A DNA stretch of 64,000 nt, taken from Parelaphostrongylus tenuis. Taxonomy: Eukaryota; Nematoda; Chromadorea; Rhabditida; Metastrongylidae. The stretch covers positions 1-64,000 of the forward strand of contig JAHQIW010000412.1 in assembly GCA_019055375.1 (NCBI GenBank). Reading direction: 5' to 3'. Each line of letters begins with the position of its first letter. Positions within the stretch are counted from its first letter, which is position 1. The notes under the pieces are model-generated. The model saw only the letters and a list, made by a program, of their open reading frames with translations, was not told where the DNA came from and did not search any database. This document shows positions 34,325-47,400 of the stretch, in pieces. The translations under genes and the position numbers were made by a program.

Positions 34325-37300
34325 ATGTTGGAACTTGCTGGTTTCTCGAGATTTCTATTCGTCATTCTTTTGATAATTTCCACTGCAAGATGGCAGAGAG
34401 CTTTAGATGATCTGCGCCATTTAATACTTGAGGAACGACTTCTCGTGAACGATGAGTAGGATTTTCGTAAGTCTAAAACACACAACGATGCTAAGATGCG
34501 AGCAAATCTTGGACGCTGAGGTGGCTTTGTACAAGAGATTAGCTCTTCCCGGATCTTTCCTCGTATGTCAGCACTCTTATGGTTATATTCCATGAATTGC
34601 CATGTTGAAATAAAATTTGGACAGTGAATAGAGCTCAAGTACTTCTTTTTTAACCACGGCTGTAGCATAATTGTGGTTTACACCAACTTGCGCTCCTATA
34701 TCGATCCCGTTGGCAGATGAGCTTCAAACCTAATTAAGAAAAGGACGGATTGAGGGCTTCTATAATGTAGGGGAGGCTTGATGAACACTAAAAGAGTAAT
34801 CGCAGGTCATGAATTTCCAAATTTCGCTCGCAGCTCAGGCTCCTTGTAGTTGAATTTCACACTGTGTTCTCCGTCGAAATAAAACTATACAGTAAGTAAA
34901 AGTTAAATATTTGACTTCAAAGAAAGTTACACATCTCAGAAGTAATTTTTCGCAATTTTCATTAATATTTGAAAAACCCCAACAACTTTTAATCTCCTTG
35001 TCTACCAACATTTTCCATCAATTACAATTCATGTCTGAAATGAACTATGAAGATTGTCCTGTATTAGATAGGTTTATTTCCTAGATCGAAATCCCCACTT
35101 TAAACCCGTTGCTGTGGAAAAAAAACAAAGTTTTTATGAGTATTTGTAATTTTCATACTAAATTTAAGGTTGAATTCTTATCTGCTGGAGCGACTTGGAC
35201 CTACTGAATTGCTAAGAATGCGTGAGACATTGTTAAAAATTTGTCAATCAGTCAGAAAATGTGATATCGTACCACCATTCATTCACTATGAAAGTAGACA
35301 TACGGTGAGAATCTGAATTTTCTTTTTCACATCGATAGTAACTGAAAATCGTACGCTCCGTTTTAGGTGGCTCCACTTTATGGTGTGTCCACTTGTGTGA
35401 TTTATAAAAACCTATCTACGATAATGACGGCTATTATGTGTTATCTCTATGATGCCCTGGCATATCGACAGCATATAGATGATTTGACACTTGACACTTA
35501 CTCAGTGCGGTCAGTACAACGTTAATCATCGTTTTCAAATGTTCATTTTTGATTTATTCAATCAGAAGATCAGAAGACAGCTTCGTTAACAGTATGTTTA
35601 ACTATTCTATATCTCCTTTCAACAATGTTCAATTAATGTCTTCCAAAAATATTCATGGCTCAAGGAAGACATTTAGACGTCTAGGAGGCTGCCATATCCG
35701 GCAACCTTAGTGGATAGCTCATGTGTAAGGGCCCAGAAGAAGTGATATTTTGAAAACCCACCGCAGAGCCATTCGACGAGTGAGATACGATAACTTGTGA
35801 GTCATCATGAGGCCGAACGTTATAGTGCAAAAGCCTTAATTTGCATTGTTTTTCGCTGCTTTGCTTTTACGAGAACAATGGAATGTTTTCTACACGCTGG
35901 ATCAAGCAGCCAAAACATGAAGCCCACCCTTCACAAAAATTATATTTCGAAAGAGGCTAATTTACGGTATTTTTATATGTGGAAAATCGACTTCTGACTC
36001 TTTTTTACGTTTCTGACGATGATATTATAACAATGTAGTTCGAAAATACATTTTCTACAATATAAGACTTTTAGGAAGGATTTATATGGAAGGCTTTCAC
36101 TATCTAGCCAATGTAAGCGTTGATGGAACTTGCATCGATCATCTAATAACATATTTCATAGGGAGGAGTGTATCTTCTCTACGAAAATTTTGAAAGTTTT
36201 CACTTATGTTGTAGATTTTCTACTGGAAATATTCAACTGTTGAGAACTTGTACAACCGACACTAGCCAAAAGCAAATTACCTTTGCTCATACAATAGCAC
36301 CGGTCAAAAAAATTACCTTTTTGCGTTGAATTTGTACTCCTAACAATCAGCAGATATATTTCCAGCTCCTTCACTAACTATTAGTAGTCATTTGATAGCT
36401 GAAAAATTGAGATTTCTAATCCTAAGCTCGATTTCTGAAAAGGCCTTCTTAATGCACAAAACCAACTAGGAGAAAGATATGCCTTGCTTTCGGGACACTT
36501 GGCCGTTGTTTGAACTTCCCAGCGGTTTGTTAGCAGTTATCTAGTAAATTATGTAGATCGCCGAAAACCTTCATTGTTACAAAAGATTAGCATTTTGTCA
36601 AGAAGATTTATATAGGTAGTTCCCAAAAGAGCTCCAGTGCATCTTAATAATCCTTATTTTTCAATAGGAAGGCTACATCCTTTGGGAATGATCATATTAA
36701 CACATCTTATTGCTAGTTTTTGTTACCTACCTTGCGGGAGCAGGGCCGTCTTTTCTCATTCATCATTCGTCCCATGGCCATAGAAATGTCTGTTCTGCAA
36801 TCAGCTTCCAAATATCTGGTATATATACTTAGTGGAAGTGATTTATTTCTTGCACCTCACGTTTCCTTGAACACCTTCCATCGTCATCAAAGATTTAACT
36901 CAGACGCTGGACGACGATAACTTCTTTGACCATTGACCGGTTACCTTTTCATCAGTGTCTTCGATGTTACTAGATAAAATATTGGGTAGAGTTCAACGAA
37001 CTCCCTTCATCAGAGCGTGGAAATATCAGAGTGACTCGCAATTTCCTCGGTCGACCGCTTCCGAATGGCACCTTCAAAGACAGTGAATGCTGGGTGATCA
37101 CAATGAACAAATGAGAAATATGAGTACTTCTGTTTTCCTAAAAACGCCTGTGGATTTCCCCTAGAGCTCTTAGGTAAAGCCAAAGTATTCAACTCCTCTT
37201 TGTATATGTGAACCACAAATAATTCGTAGTAATCAAGAAAGTTCATTTATCCAATCAGTGTAAGTGGACGACACTCATGGGATGCAGCTGGGCGGACCAA

Positions 37301-40300
37301 GACTGTGGTTGACTGGGGGCGGCGACGACAACCTGTACGTGGTCACACTGAGGTTATTTTGAGGTTAGAACTTGAGAGAGATACAGGGAATCGTCTTGAG
37401 CGCAACAGAGTAAAAAATGCATAGATTACGCAAATTAGAGGAAAAGTCCAGTGGGGCAAGGGTTGCAACGACGAGTAATGTTCATAGTAAAGTATAAAGC
37501 TACAAAAAAACTTTTGGCGTTGATCAATCTCTGAGGGATGGGCCATGCCTTCGCTTTCAATTTTTAATTTCGTTTGAGGTAATTGAATGCATATCTGTTT
37601 TTTCACAATGTTTCAAGGTGTTCTCTTGCTGAACCGAGTCAGTGCTGCTTATCCTTCCAAACACCAGCCTGGTACCAATTTACCGACCTCTGAGGGATAG
37701 ATGTCTTGGTGAACCATGAGCGCGAGATCGAAGAATTGACCTCGTGCGCGGCGCAGAGCACCTGTGAACACTGCGCCACATGCGCTCTAGTAAACTATAC
37801 GTGGATTTAAAAAGATCAAAATTAGCATGATTGAGAAGTAAGCTATGTTTCCCTTTACACATAAGAGCTATATATGCTGCGAAAGCATATGAAAGTGTAG
37901 AGTAAGCCTGTTGTATCAAAGTGACAAGAGAAATTCGAAAAATTCGTCAACGCGGAAAAAAAACCTGATTGAATGACGAAAATCACGCCTCGCCTTGTGA
38001 TTTGCGCTGCGCTCGGCGATTTGTATTGCCGTCTCATACATGTTATTATAAGACTGCCTCGCGTTTCATGTTCAGCAAGTACTGTCGGAAACTCACACTG
38101 CTTATAGTAAATTACAGGCAATAAGCTAAAGAAGTAAACGCTGCTAGATACACTTCGTTGAGATAAATTACAATAAAAATAGCAGTGATAAGCTTAGTCA
38201 AATGTGCTATGGCCGAGAAAGTCCCCAATTAATGATGGCTTTCCAACAGCTTGTGATTAAGAGCGTTCTGAGGAGGCGCTTCCCGGTTACGGCGAGACTA
38301 GAAAAAATGCCAGCAGCAAAAAAAGTTTAAATATAAACTATAGGTTCCTTTGATGGCACTCGGATAGAGAAGCCATACTCTGAATAACGTGGGTCTTAGG
38401 GGAACTACGTCTCTTATCTACATATGACACATATCCCCCACGATTAACTGGCTCAACATTTTTCACATGATGAAAATAGTGATTATCGTATATTATCTTA
38501 CAAAACTTGTAGGAGCAATTAGTATTTGATCAAGACTTTCAGCTTTTGCAAAGGAAAAAACGAGTATGATTCAATTCGCGCACTGGCTTCATTTCGTAAT
38601 CGGACAACCGGAAAGGATATTGCTTGGCTCAACATCATAGTGACACGAGATCCACTTGAACGATTCATTTCGGGATTCATTAACAAATGCCTACGGTGAG
38701 CACCCGATATAGTGCTATAATTTAACGCCAAAAAAACGATGAGCTCAGCAAAAAAAAAAGGTTAGAGCATTGTAGTGGATCGTGATAGAATGCTCGACAG
38801 ATATCCTATAGGATGAGTCGACTTGTCAGTTGACTTATTTTATGATTAGCATCCTTTTTGGGGTTTCTGTAATATAGGCAATCACCTTGTCGACAAGCTG
38901 TGGATTAGAATGCATTAGGATTAACAAGTTGAAACTATAGCTCATGATACCAGAGTCGATTCAAAAGTTATTGCAGCCTGACGGATTCACGAAGTTTAGT
39001 CCTTCTTTGATGAATACTGGAGCTTGACTGCTTCCCCAATGCAAAGTCACAAAGTCGAAGCTGAATCTGCTTGATAGAATATGCCAGTCCCATTTCTTCT
39101 TTTTGCCATGCAAGCCTTGACAATCTCGTCTTCACAGCGTCGATATCAAACTTGGGTAGTTAAGCGTCCATTATATAACAACAAGAATAATGACGATATT
39201 ATCATACCAAACATGTCAAGTACCAAAAAATCCGGGATGATGGATCTTGATCTGGTTTGCGCTCACTTTTGATTCAATCTCTTGCGCTTCCGATGTCGGT
39301 CTAAAAAAAGGGCTCAAACTTTGCTTCGATGTAATTCGACCAAATGGGCTATTCGATTACAGCACCATTACATTTGTCAGAAGAAGGTAATCAATGGGAA
39401 CAATACATTAACACCAAATGATATATGTGATTACAATTGGCATAGGAGTGTAACTTCACGATTCATTTGATATAGTTATCTGCATATGATATTATTTTGT
39501 TTTCAAGGTGTTTGTTAGTTGACTTGTCAACAAGGATTAAGCTTTCGGCGTTGATCATTCACCAAGCGATGCGCGATGCATTCGACTCCACCAGTTATCT
39601 CTTGAGATGATTGAATGCATATCCAACTTTTACAATCTCTTAGTGGGCTACCGACATATCGAATCAGCGCTAATATCCTTCCAGACGAATCTGAATCTGA
39701 CAGAAAAATCTGATTTTGATACCGATTCGTTGACCTTGACAGGATGAAACGCTTGATGAGCCTTATGTGAGTCTCAGGCGCGAGATATATCCATGACTAC
39801 GTGTGTGCCCCAAGACCTCTAACTACTCCACCACCCGCACCCTACGCCCTATAAAGTCACATTGAATGCCGGTAGTTTTGATATCTGTTGTTTTTGAATA
39901 TTAATTATTGATACCCATTAGTAATAATAATTGATACTCTCATTATCATTTCATTACTGTTATTGCCAGTATGAGAAACTAACCATTATAGAACAACAAT
40001 TTGATTGATGTAGAAAATTTCAGCAAGACAAGACAATCTCGTCACAACTATTTTTATCTATTCTTGGCATCACATCAGATTTAGTACAAGTAAAGCAAGA
40101 GTCAACGTTGATAGTATGTAACCGTGTTGCTTTAGGCTTGCTTGTGGCATTGTTTTATGACATAAAGCATTGATCAGACGTAGTAATGAGAAGCCATTGA
40201 AAGTGCTTGTGGAAAGCAAATGTTCATCCGAACTTCAAAAAAACGAGATTCATAAAAAACGAATTCGTTTCTGATGATCTACCATCAATACTAAGCAATT

Positions 40301-43300
40301 GTTCCGAAATTCTTGGACTGTACTGCATGGTACAGTCAACAAAACGAATGACTTAGCTCCAGACGTTAACACGAGCAAACGAGCAGTCTATAATATCATT
40401 TGATATGTAGATAAAGGAATGAAAAACAAGCAAACAAAGTTCCGCGCCCATTTTTCCGACGTTAGAATCTTCTCTATAACGATACATGATAGTGCAAACT
40501 TGAACGTTTATTATGCTATTAAAAGGATGACCAGATTCACAAAGGCGCAACTGAGAAAATCTTCCATCTACCAGAAATGGGAGAGAGAAAAGACACGGCC
40601 GTTCACTTCAGAACTTTTGAAAGGAAGTGAGCCCGGACGAGAATAGTGCTCTAACAAAAGCTGTTGGTAGAATCCATGAGCCGTGGGCTCCTCACGGGAT
40701 TTTAAAAGCACGAAAGACCACTTTCCTAATTGTGATCAACAGCGAGACCTCAGACCACAAATGTCTTACTAGGGTTCAGTGCGTAGAAGAACACATTTAG
40801 GTATTCGAAACATTGCAAAAGCAAGCCGAGATGGTTACTACTTCTCTTCCGCGTTACGCGTCTATCAATAATTAGTAACATATCATAATTGGCACTTTTA
40901 TGGTCATCACCCGTTATAATTACCAAGCACCTTTCACGAACATGCAAGACAGCGAGACGGATGGAAGTAATAGAATGTGCACGTTTTGTGGGAAGAGGCC
41001 ACGTGAGAGTTTGAGTAAATGATACTATTATGACTATTTGTGACACAATTTCAGTGAAAAAGATCGTGAAGACGTTTGTTATAAATGTGGAAGCGATATT
41101 CAGTGCGTCATGGAACGACAATACTACCGTTTGATGGGCGTTTCACAAGCGCCGTCTCTCTACCATACAATCGAAGATTCACATTTTGCCCCCCAGTCAT
41201 GGTAAGGATCCTTTCCATTGCTTAAGTCGTCCAAAAAGATTGGTAAATAAGTGTGTTTGAGATTATTCAAATTCAGGCATTGTGAATTACGAAACAATCT
41301 GCAGAGATATAAGCTTATAAAGTACTCTGGAGCGAACACTTCAGTAATGATAGACGAGCTAAATTTGGAGCTTCGAAAACGCGGTGTGCCGCAAGATATC
41401 CTTCAAGACATACGCTCACAGGTATGGTCTTATAATCAGCTAAAAATAAACATCAATACCGTACTGACGAAGAGCTAACCTTAAAATTTCATCGTATTCT
41501 TGGATACCTTATTCTGTGATTTATCCTTGTCGACACGAGCGTGTGCTACACAGTGGTTAGGGGTACTTGGTGAGTAACATGTGGTCGGTCAATTGATGGC
41601 TAGTGGTTCGATCTTGTGCATGGTTCTTATATTTTGAACGGCGATGAGTGAATATTCGACCTCATTGCTGGACAAAGATTTTTATAGAAGTGTCAGTAAT
41701 CATTCCACAGCTTAAACCTTTCGCTAGAGCCGCGGTTTTCGAAAAAAGCCTTTCTATAGCACTAAAGCATTCAAAACAAAATCATGTTTCACAGCATCTG
41801 CGCTTCCATCTTCCTCACTCGGTATAATATGTTGGAAGCACAAAAATCATCTGAATGTAAAGAGACAACTTCGTAGTATCTGAGTCAATCGTTTTAAATC
41901 GAGTTTCTCAAAGCGGAGAAAAAAGAAATTAAATATCTCATAGACATATTAACACTATAAAAATTCCCAACTGAAAACAAGTTGCGCCAACACAGCTAAC
42001 CAGTATCGATCGATCGCCTCTTCCGTGAATTGGCCGGTAAACAAGCTCACCGAACAAGTAAATCTAGATGTTCTTCTCCCTATTACACTGAACTCTAACG
42101 ATCTTTCCTAGAAAATAAGCACAGAGTTGGAATTACTGGTAAAGCACAAACCTTTTCTTTTTCCTTCAGCGCTATCAAAAGAGCTTCTCCAAAAGGCTAA
42201 CAAACTTTTGATTTCTTTGAGACTTCTGCTGTATAAAGAGTGCTAGAACTCTGAAGAAGGAGTTTTGTCCAGTGAAATATAAGCGAGATAAGGCAATATA
42301 AGCGTGGTAGTGTGAAACATAGTTTTATTTCGGGTCTTACAGCGTTACGAAAAGGTGTTTTGAAGAACCGGCCATGTACGCCTTTAGCCAGAGATCTCCC
42401 ATGAAAAGATCTTGTCCAGCAGTTGCCGAATATTCATTTATCGCCGTCTAACAAATGAGTACTCCGCGCTCAATACTCATCAAGCCTTCTGTCAATGACC
42501 AGACACCAGGAATGTTTGGAAGGATAGCACTAACTTGACACATCGCTGGGCGAACGCGAGCCAGTGTAAAGGCCACATAAGCATTCGATTCACCTCACAC
42601 AATGCTAGATGAAGATGAATGCATGGCTCATACTTCACGGATTGGTCAACGTCGAGAAGTAGTCATTTATTTTCTACAATGCACACGCACACAATTCGTG
42701 GTAGGTGACCAGAGAGATAATTAAACCCACGGAAAAAGATGGAGCAAACAGTTTTCAGACACAGTAACGATCAAAACCAGGAATTTCACAAGTCACAAAC
42801 GCCAGCTGCATCGGTGGACGTGTGAGTCTCAAACACAGAGTATCATAACAAAATCGGTCACATTCTAGCAAATCGAAAGTTTTGCTCAACCGATATCGCT
42901 GCTGCTTTAAAATTCTACACGGTCCCTGGCCGTCCTTTCTTCGTGCAACATTTAATCTTTCGCATAAAACAGAAAAAGCCCTCAAGTTTGACCAATAAAA
43001 TTACAAAACTACTATAAACTGGGATTTATAGGTATCGTTAGTCTCGCCTAATACCGTCTTGACTATATAGGCGCCATCAGCTTATCAAACATCCTCACGT
43101 TGGCGCTATAAAAGCTTAGAGTCCGAAAGTCACTAAGAGACGGTGTCTCCATTGAGCTAACACGATAACGTGGAGTTGAGGCGCACAAAACTGCAAACTC
43201 ACGCACAAGCTTGCAAAACGCTGCAGAAGAGCTACTGGAAAAGCTTTAGAGAGTAAGGAGCAACAATTATAGCTGAAATTGTGAAAGCTAAAAGAGCATT

Positions 43301-46117
43301 CGCAGAAGCCATTGAAGTTTCACAGACTACATTACCGAGATAGTTACGCATCGACGCTCAGGCGGAGTGTTTACACAAATTCAGAAAATCAACGGAGAGA
43401 ATTATCCATCAATACTACTTGCATTTTATCACAGCCACGTCCCTTTCCGTCATATGGAATGAAGGGGGGCAGATTTATCGCCCCACCACTTTCACTTCCT
43501 AAGAGCCGGCATCCTGCTTCGTCGGTAAACAGTCAAACACCTGATCCACATAGGATATGATCTTTACATCAAAAAAAACGATCCATAAATTTTCATCAAC
43601 ATGCTGGTTCGGGTCTTCACACGTTACCTGCCAAAATGCAATATTCCTGATAAATGGAAAACCAGGAAAACTAACTTATTGTCAAAATGAAAAACTTTTA
43701 CGACATTGGCAATTATCGTCCAGTCTGCTTATTGTTTGTCATTTGCAGCCTATTCACTCAAATCATCCTTAATGGGATTGTTAGGATGCTGAGAAGGTAA
43801 ATCCATGCGAATTAGCAGGGTTTGAAAAGTGATTCGGTACTATAGATCGCACCCGCTTAATACCGATACCCACAGAAGTTTCACAAAAATATGGGAGACT
43901 GCTCTCACTTTTGGCAATATCAAATAGTCCTCTAACTAGTGCGGTCATAGAAGCTCTGGATAGTTCTTGCTCAGTGCACAAAGGTTCATCGCCAGCATTA
44001 CAAAGAGGTCCTGGATAAAATATCACCGTGTCATAACGGTATTACTATCGACGTAAGGGAAGGAGTCTGACAAAACGAGAACATCCTTCGAAATTTATTT
44101 TCTGTCATTCCGCAGGATATCTTGCAAAACATGGGAGTAAAAATCGATGGTCGTTAAACAAGCCGTCTTTATTTTGGTAAACGTCATCGTTCTCATACCA
44201 TGAAAATATCAGCCAGATAGAACGAATGTTGACCAAATTCCACAACACTTCTGGAAAAGATTGATTCTCGACTAAATTTAACATAAGCGATATCCATATC
44301 AAACAGATAAGTATGAATGCCCATCCACGTTTGACAGAATGAATATCCCCAAATGCTCGAGTTGCACCCATCCAAGTCAGAAAATCAAATTCATGAACAA
44401 CGTCGCCATAAGATCGACCAATAGGAAACGAGCAGCTTGGAGAGCTTTCAAGAGCACTCAGGACTTAGTGAAGAAAATGAGAACACTCCCGGCACCATGT
44501 CAACCTTTTCCACTTGACCATTACCCTTGTCTTGAGATATGTTTCAGACACTTGGTCTCTACTTAAGCATTATGAAAGACCACGTGACTATATTGAGTTG
44601 CAGTCGCAAGCTCGACGCATAAATATCCCGCATCGCAAAATGAGAGAAAGGGTTCAAAGTTCCGAATTACTTCAACGAAATAATCGGGGACGCCGTCTTG
44701 CAGGTCAGTCTATCGAAGTTGAGATGGACCGGACACGACAATCGATGAATGAATGCCGTTACAACTCAGGATGTTGAATGCGTAGCATTAAGACCACCGA
44801 TCCAGTTGCTCGCTTTCGTCACGAAAAGCCTGGAAGAAAGGTATGATACTCAGCAAATTCCTATGATGAGGAGAACTCACTGGGCAACTCATGCACGCGA
44901 AAGGGAAGAATCGAAGATTTGCTGGTCCCCATTCAAGCCACTTGGCCATCAGCGACACTACCGATGTCACAGGCGATGGAAAAGTGACAGTCAATCATAC
45001 GATTCCTCTTGCGGAGTGGACGGATGAAGACTGATAAAATAGAGCTATTCAGAACTAAAATATTTCATAAGTGGTTTCGACATGTGTAAGCTTCAATATA
45101 TTCACTACTACTGTGAAGTAGAAAATTCCTCCCATTATAGAGGAACATCCCATTATTCGGCAGGCGAAATCAAAAGATAATTGCCCAAGTAGTGATAATA
45201 AGAGTACCCTTGTCTATATATGCATAAAGTTTATATGCGCATATGTAAAGACAGAAAGAGAGAGAGAGAGTTGAATTTTTAGTGGAAAAAAGCCGCAGTT
45301 GCTAGTCACATGATTTATCCACCTTTATTCTTACTAGGCTGAAAAGAAATTTTTTATCGTTTGATAAAACGTTCAGAATTTACGCATATATTCAGACAGC
45401 AAACAACAACAACTAGTTTCCAAAATAAAGGTCATCATTATCCACCACTTTTTGCCATCGGTCCGCCAGGATTCGGATCTGATCGAAGTACCACTGCTTC
45501 GGCTTTGAATTAAATAACTCTTGACATGCTTCTTTAGCTTCACCGAAAGATTCAAACTGGCGACTTTCCAAAAAGTGTTGCATTCATCGCAAAAAGCCGT
45601 TATCAGCTGGAGCAACGTCCGGACTATAAGGTGCATGCGGTAGAATCTCAACTCCATCCAATTCCTACAAGTTCTGGGTACCTCTCGCCCTGGACAATTT
45701 CATTCTGCAGCAGATAGACACATTATATATCAGTAGATGCGCAAGAAGTAGATCTTTCAAACGACATGAAAATTACACACGATTTATGCGAGCAAACGAC
45801 TTCTCATCCAAACGATGATAAATTATCTTTCCAACCTAATGTATTCACAGACTAGTCACTGAGATGTTTACGCCAATAGATTATGATGCTGAGAAAAGGC
45901 TGACGTTTGCGGGTAGATTGAGAATTTATTCTGAAATGTCGAAAAATCATTACTTCAGGTTTTACGCAAACGTACAGCTCACGAGACCTACAACACTCAT
46001 GAACGGGTCCTATACGAAAATCAGCTTCGATCCTCACCATACCTTATGGAGCTACTGGTGAAAATGTTCTACTATGACTACTTGATATTTGGTTATCCAA
46101 TTCCAAAGATTTATTGA
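34325..46117 (+). CDS. Golgi-type carbohydrate sulfotransferase (Sulfotransfer_2-like), complete
   Basis: Seven exons: 34325-34455, 35169-35304, 35367-35509, 38543-38695, 41055-41201, 41277-41421 and 45959-46117, joined in phase into 337 residues. Start at the first ATG after TCTTTCAG. Residues 8-19 ([12 protein letters not shown]) form a signal anchor, so a type II Golgi membrane protein. The 5'-phosphosulfate loop of PAPS binding is KNLST (103-107). The 3'-phosphate site is [12 protein letters not shown], with R172 and S180. A Cys cluster (C196, C199, C205) follows, then the C-terminal [13 protein letters not shown] block. Nematodes have many such genes; they transfer sulfate from PAPS to glycans or related acceptors, and the acceptor here is unknown. 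Introns 3, 4 and 6 (3.0, 2.4 and 4.5 kb) are swollen by SINEs, RTE and mariner remnants. All splice sites are GT-AG. No frame defect is seen. Confidence 0.92.
35510..37496. other. Sulfotransferase intron 3, proximal part
   Basis: Intronic. One R2 motif copy at 36,384-36,402. Short frames only; no nested gene recognised. Confidence 0.5.
37497..37792 (-). repeat. tRNA-derived SINE, family S1 (intronic)
   Basis: Minus-oriented S1 copy in sulfotransferase intron 3. The head near 37,785 has GCGCATGTGGCGCAGTG (A-box), the body keeps CAGCACTGACTCGG, and the end block reads CCCATCCCTCAGAGATTGAT. The stretch 37,793-38,542 is plain intron. Confidence 0.75.
39535..39845 (-). repeat. tRNA-derived SINE, family S1 (intronic)
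   Basis: Minus-oriented, more diverged S1 copy in sulfotransferase intron 4. It keeps a GTGGTGGAGTAGTTAG head and the GATTGAATGCATATCC-related body block on the plus strand. The rest of the intron (38,696-41,054) shows no gene. Confidence 0.65.
41545..41660 (+). repeat. tRNA-like SINE head (intronic)
   Basis: GCTACACAGTGGTTAGG (A-box) and AGTGGTTCGATCTTG (B-box) lie in order about 60 bases apart, without the S1 body. It lies in sulfotransferase intron 6. Confidence 0.5.
42455..42665 (+). repeat. tRNA-derived SINE S1, 5'-truncated (intronic)
   Basis: Plus-oriented body only: CATCAAGCCTTCTG, a GGAAGGATAGCACTAAC-like block, AAAGGCCACATAAGCATTCG and the end GATGAATGCATGGCTCAT. 41,661-42,454 and 42,666-43,380 show nothing else, apart from a possible A-box-like TAGCTCAATGG (minus) near 43,155. 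Confidence 0.6.
43380..45030 (+). mobile_element. RTE retrotransposon pseudo-element (intronic)
   Basis: Plus strand, inside sulfotransferase intron 6. In broken frames it runs through [18 protein letters not shown] and [14 protein letters not shown] entry blocks (43,590-43,740), a decayed palm region, [17 protein letters not shown] (44,426-44,476), [12 protein letters not shown] (44,523 on), and the tail [20 protein letters not shown] (44,835-44,894). Many stops and frameshifts; no FADD motif is left. It is the same lineage as the 0.5-3.5 kb element, but on the other strand and older. Confidence 0.82.
45257..45270. repeat. (AG)n microsatellite
   Basis: Seven AG dinucleotides in the last intron of the sulfotransferase gene. 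Confidence 0.85.
45373..45660 (-). pseudogene. Mariner transposase, C-terminal remnant (intronic)
   Basis: Across two minus-strand frames the order is a cysteine-linked [16 protein letters not shown], a segment equivalent to the [10 protein letters not shown] end block, and [19 protein letters not shown] sequence, the usual mariner C-terminus. The catalytic part is absent. It lies 300 bases before the last sulfotransferase exon. Confidence 0.75.
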
Positions 46118-46145
46118 TTTCTTTACAAAATCTACACTTAATAAC

Positions 46146-46151
46146 AATAAA
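46146..46151 (+). promoter_or_regulatory. AATAAA polyadenylation signal, sulfotransferase
   Basis: Lies 28 bases after the stop codon, implying a very short 3' UTR. Confidence 0.6.
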
Positions 46152-46309
46152 TCATCAGGACAAGTTTAGTTTACACAAGAAAACAAGTACGAGAAACAAT
46201 GAAATTTACTAAAAAAATGTTCACAAATCCCAAAACCGACTATCTATAATCCGCGTCATGCTTTAGGATTTTTCTACCTTTTTCTCAAGCCAGACACGAG
46301 GTGTTATGA

Positions 46310-47400
46310 ATTATAAATCAAACAGCCGACGTTTCGGCAGTCTCCCCTTCTTCAAGGCCTGGAAAAATCACGATGTTCACAATTCGATCAGTTAAACACC
46401 TCCAGTACTCCTTCAGAAAATATCATCAGACTCAGATTTTGATGCTCACTGCTTTTGTATGTTTTTCACTCACCAATTCAAGCGGAGATCACCGGAAGGG
46501 GATCACATGGACTCGTAATGCACCTCAGCAACAGTATTTCCTTTAGTGCTACGTTTGTCAGCTAAATGTTCTTCTATGCATACAAAGAGTGTCCTACCCG
46601 TCTCGTCAATATATTTTTCACCACATGCTTTGCAAGACATTAGATAAACTGTGCCTACACTCACGCAATCATTGTCTCTGCCATTTGAGCATATCTGAAA
46701 TTGATTCGTTGTAAGGAGACGGTCATATAAGCGGTCACAAACGAATTAGCGCCTCGGAGTATTCGGCCGTTTTTCAATGATCATTACAGATTTCGCTACA
46801 CCTGCTCTTTTCAAAAGTCATGGCTGTACCTATCTCCCTTTTGAAAAGAAAGGGAGGTTAAACAAAACTCTGCTTTTGTTGAAATTTTCGTTTGAAAACG
46901 TTGTGTTTCCTCTAGACTTAATCCGAGGAGTATAAATTCGCAGCCATTAGAAATGGGTTTTTCGCGAGCTAGTTTCACGCAATCTACTCTCTGCTCTCCT
47001 CCAGTACGTACACCGGCGACTGATCGAAATATGTTTTTATGAACGCCTTTTTTTGTGTAAGGGATGAGAGGAGAAGTAGTGAATCAGGACATTATTATCT
47101 GGCTTTCGGTACAACTTCGCAATGCAGCCCTTATCGTGTAAGTACATTTGCGCGTTCAAGAAAGAAGGCTAAATATCTTTCGCTATCTCACGGGTGAATC
47201 TTATATACTCTGACTGTTCAATCAACAACTTAAAAAATCTGTCCAATTTCTCTCAAGTGGAGCAGATTACTGTCATCTATATCACTTTGCGGACGATGAG
47301 GGTCATTATGACCTTCACCGAGCGCGCGTTCGGACTTTTACGAAGAGTGGTGCGCGGTCCAATAGAAGTTTGGGTTCTCAGAGAAATATCATCACTAGAA
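46310..47400 (-). mobile_element. Penelope-like element, 3' part
   Basis: Minus strand, decayed. From about 47,400: a degenerate YIDD region followed by EKLDRFFKLLIEQSEYIRFT and FLNAQMYLHDKGC, typical of the C-terminal reverse transcriptase of Penelope-like elements, then YRKPDNNVLIHYFSSHPLH (about 47,110-47,050). A GIY-YIG endonuclease core follows at about 46,690-46,560: TVYLMSCKACGEKYIDETGR, where YIG reads YID. The element ends with a conserved CCGAAACGTCGG block at 46,325-46,336. Stops break all domains. It sits directly downstream of the sulfotransferase, on the opposite strand. Confidence 0.82.
46322..46362 (-). ncRNA. Possible relic hammerhead-ribozyme motif of the Penelope-like element
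   Basis: Minus-strand order: CAGGCC, TTGAAGA, a short helix with GGGGAGACTGCC, then GAAACGTC, then GGCTG. This follows the hammerhead layout CUGANGA - helix II - GAAA - helix III - UH, with CAGGCC/GGCTG able to form helix I. Core C3 reads T, and helix III would be only the ACGT palindrome, which could pair only in a dimer. Penelope-like elements are known to carry minimal hammerheads. Activity is unlikely for this copy. Confidence 0.35.

Noticed and set aside
34297..34668. 123-codon minus frame
   Set aside because: The plus strand here holds the first sulfotransferase exon with its signal anchor; the minus frame is a shadow.
40750..41121. 123-codon minus-strand frame
   Set aside because: It overlaps the conserved sulfotransferase exon at 41,055-41,201 on the plus strand and has no motifs.
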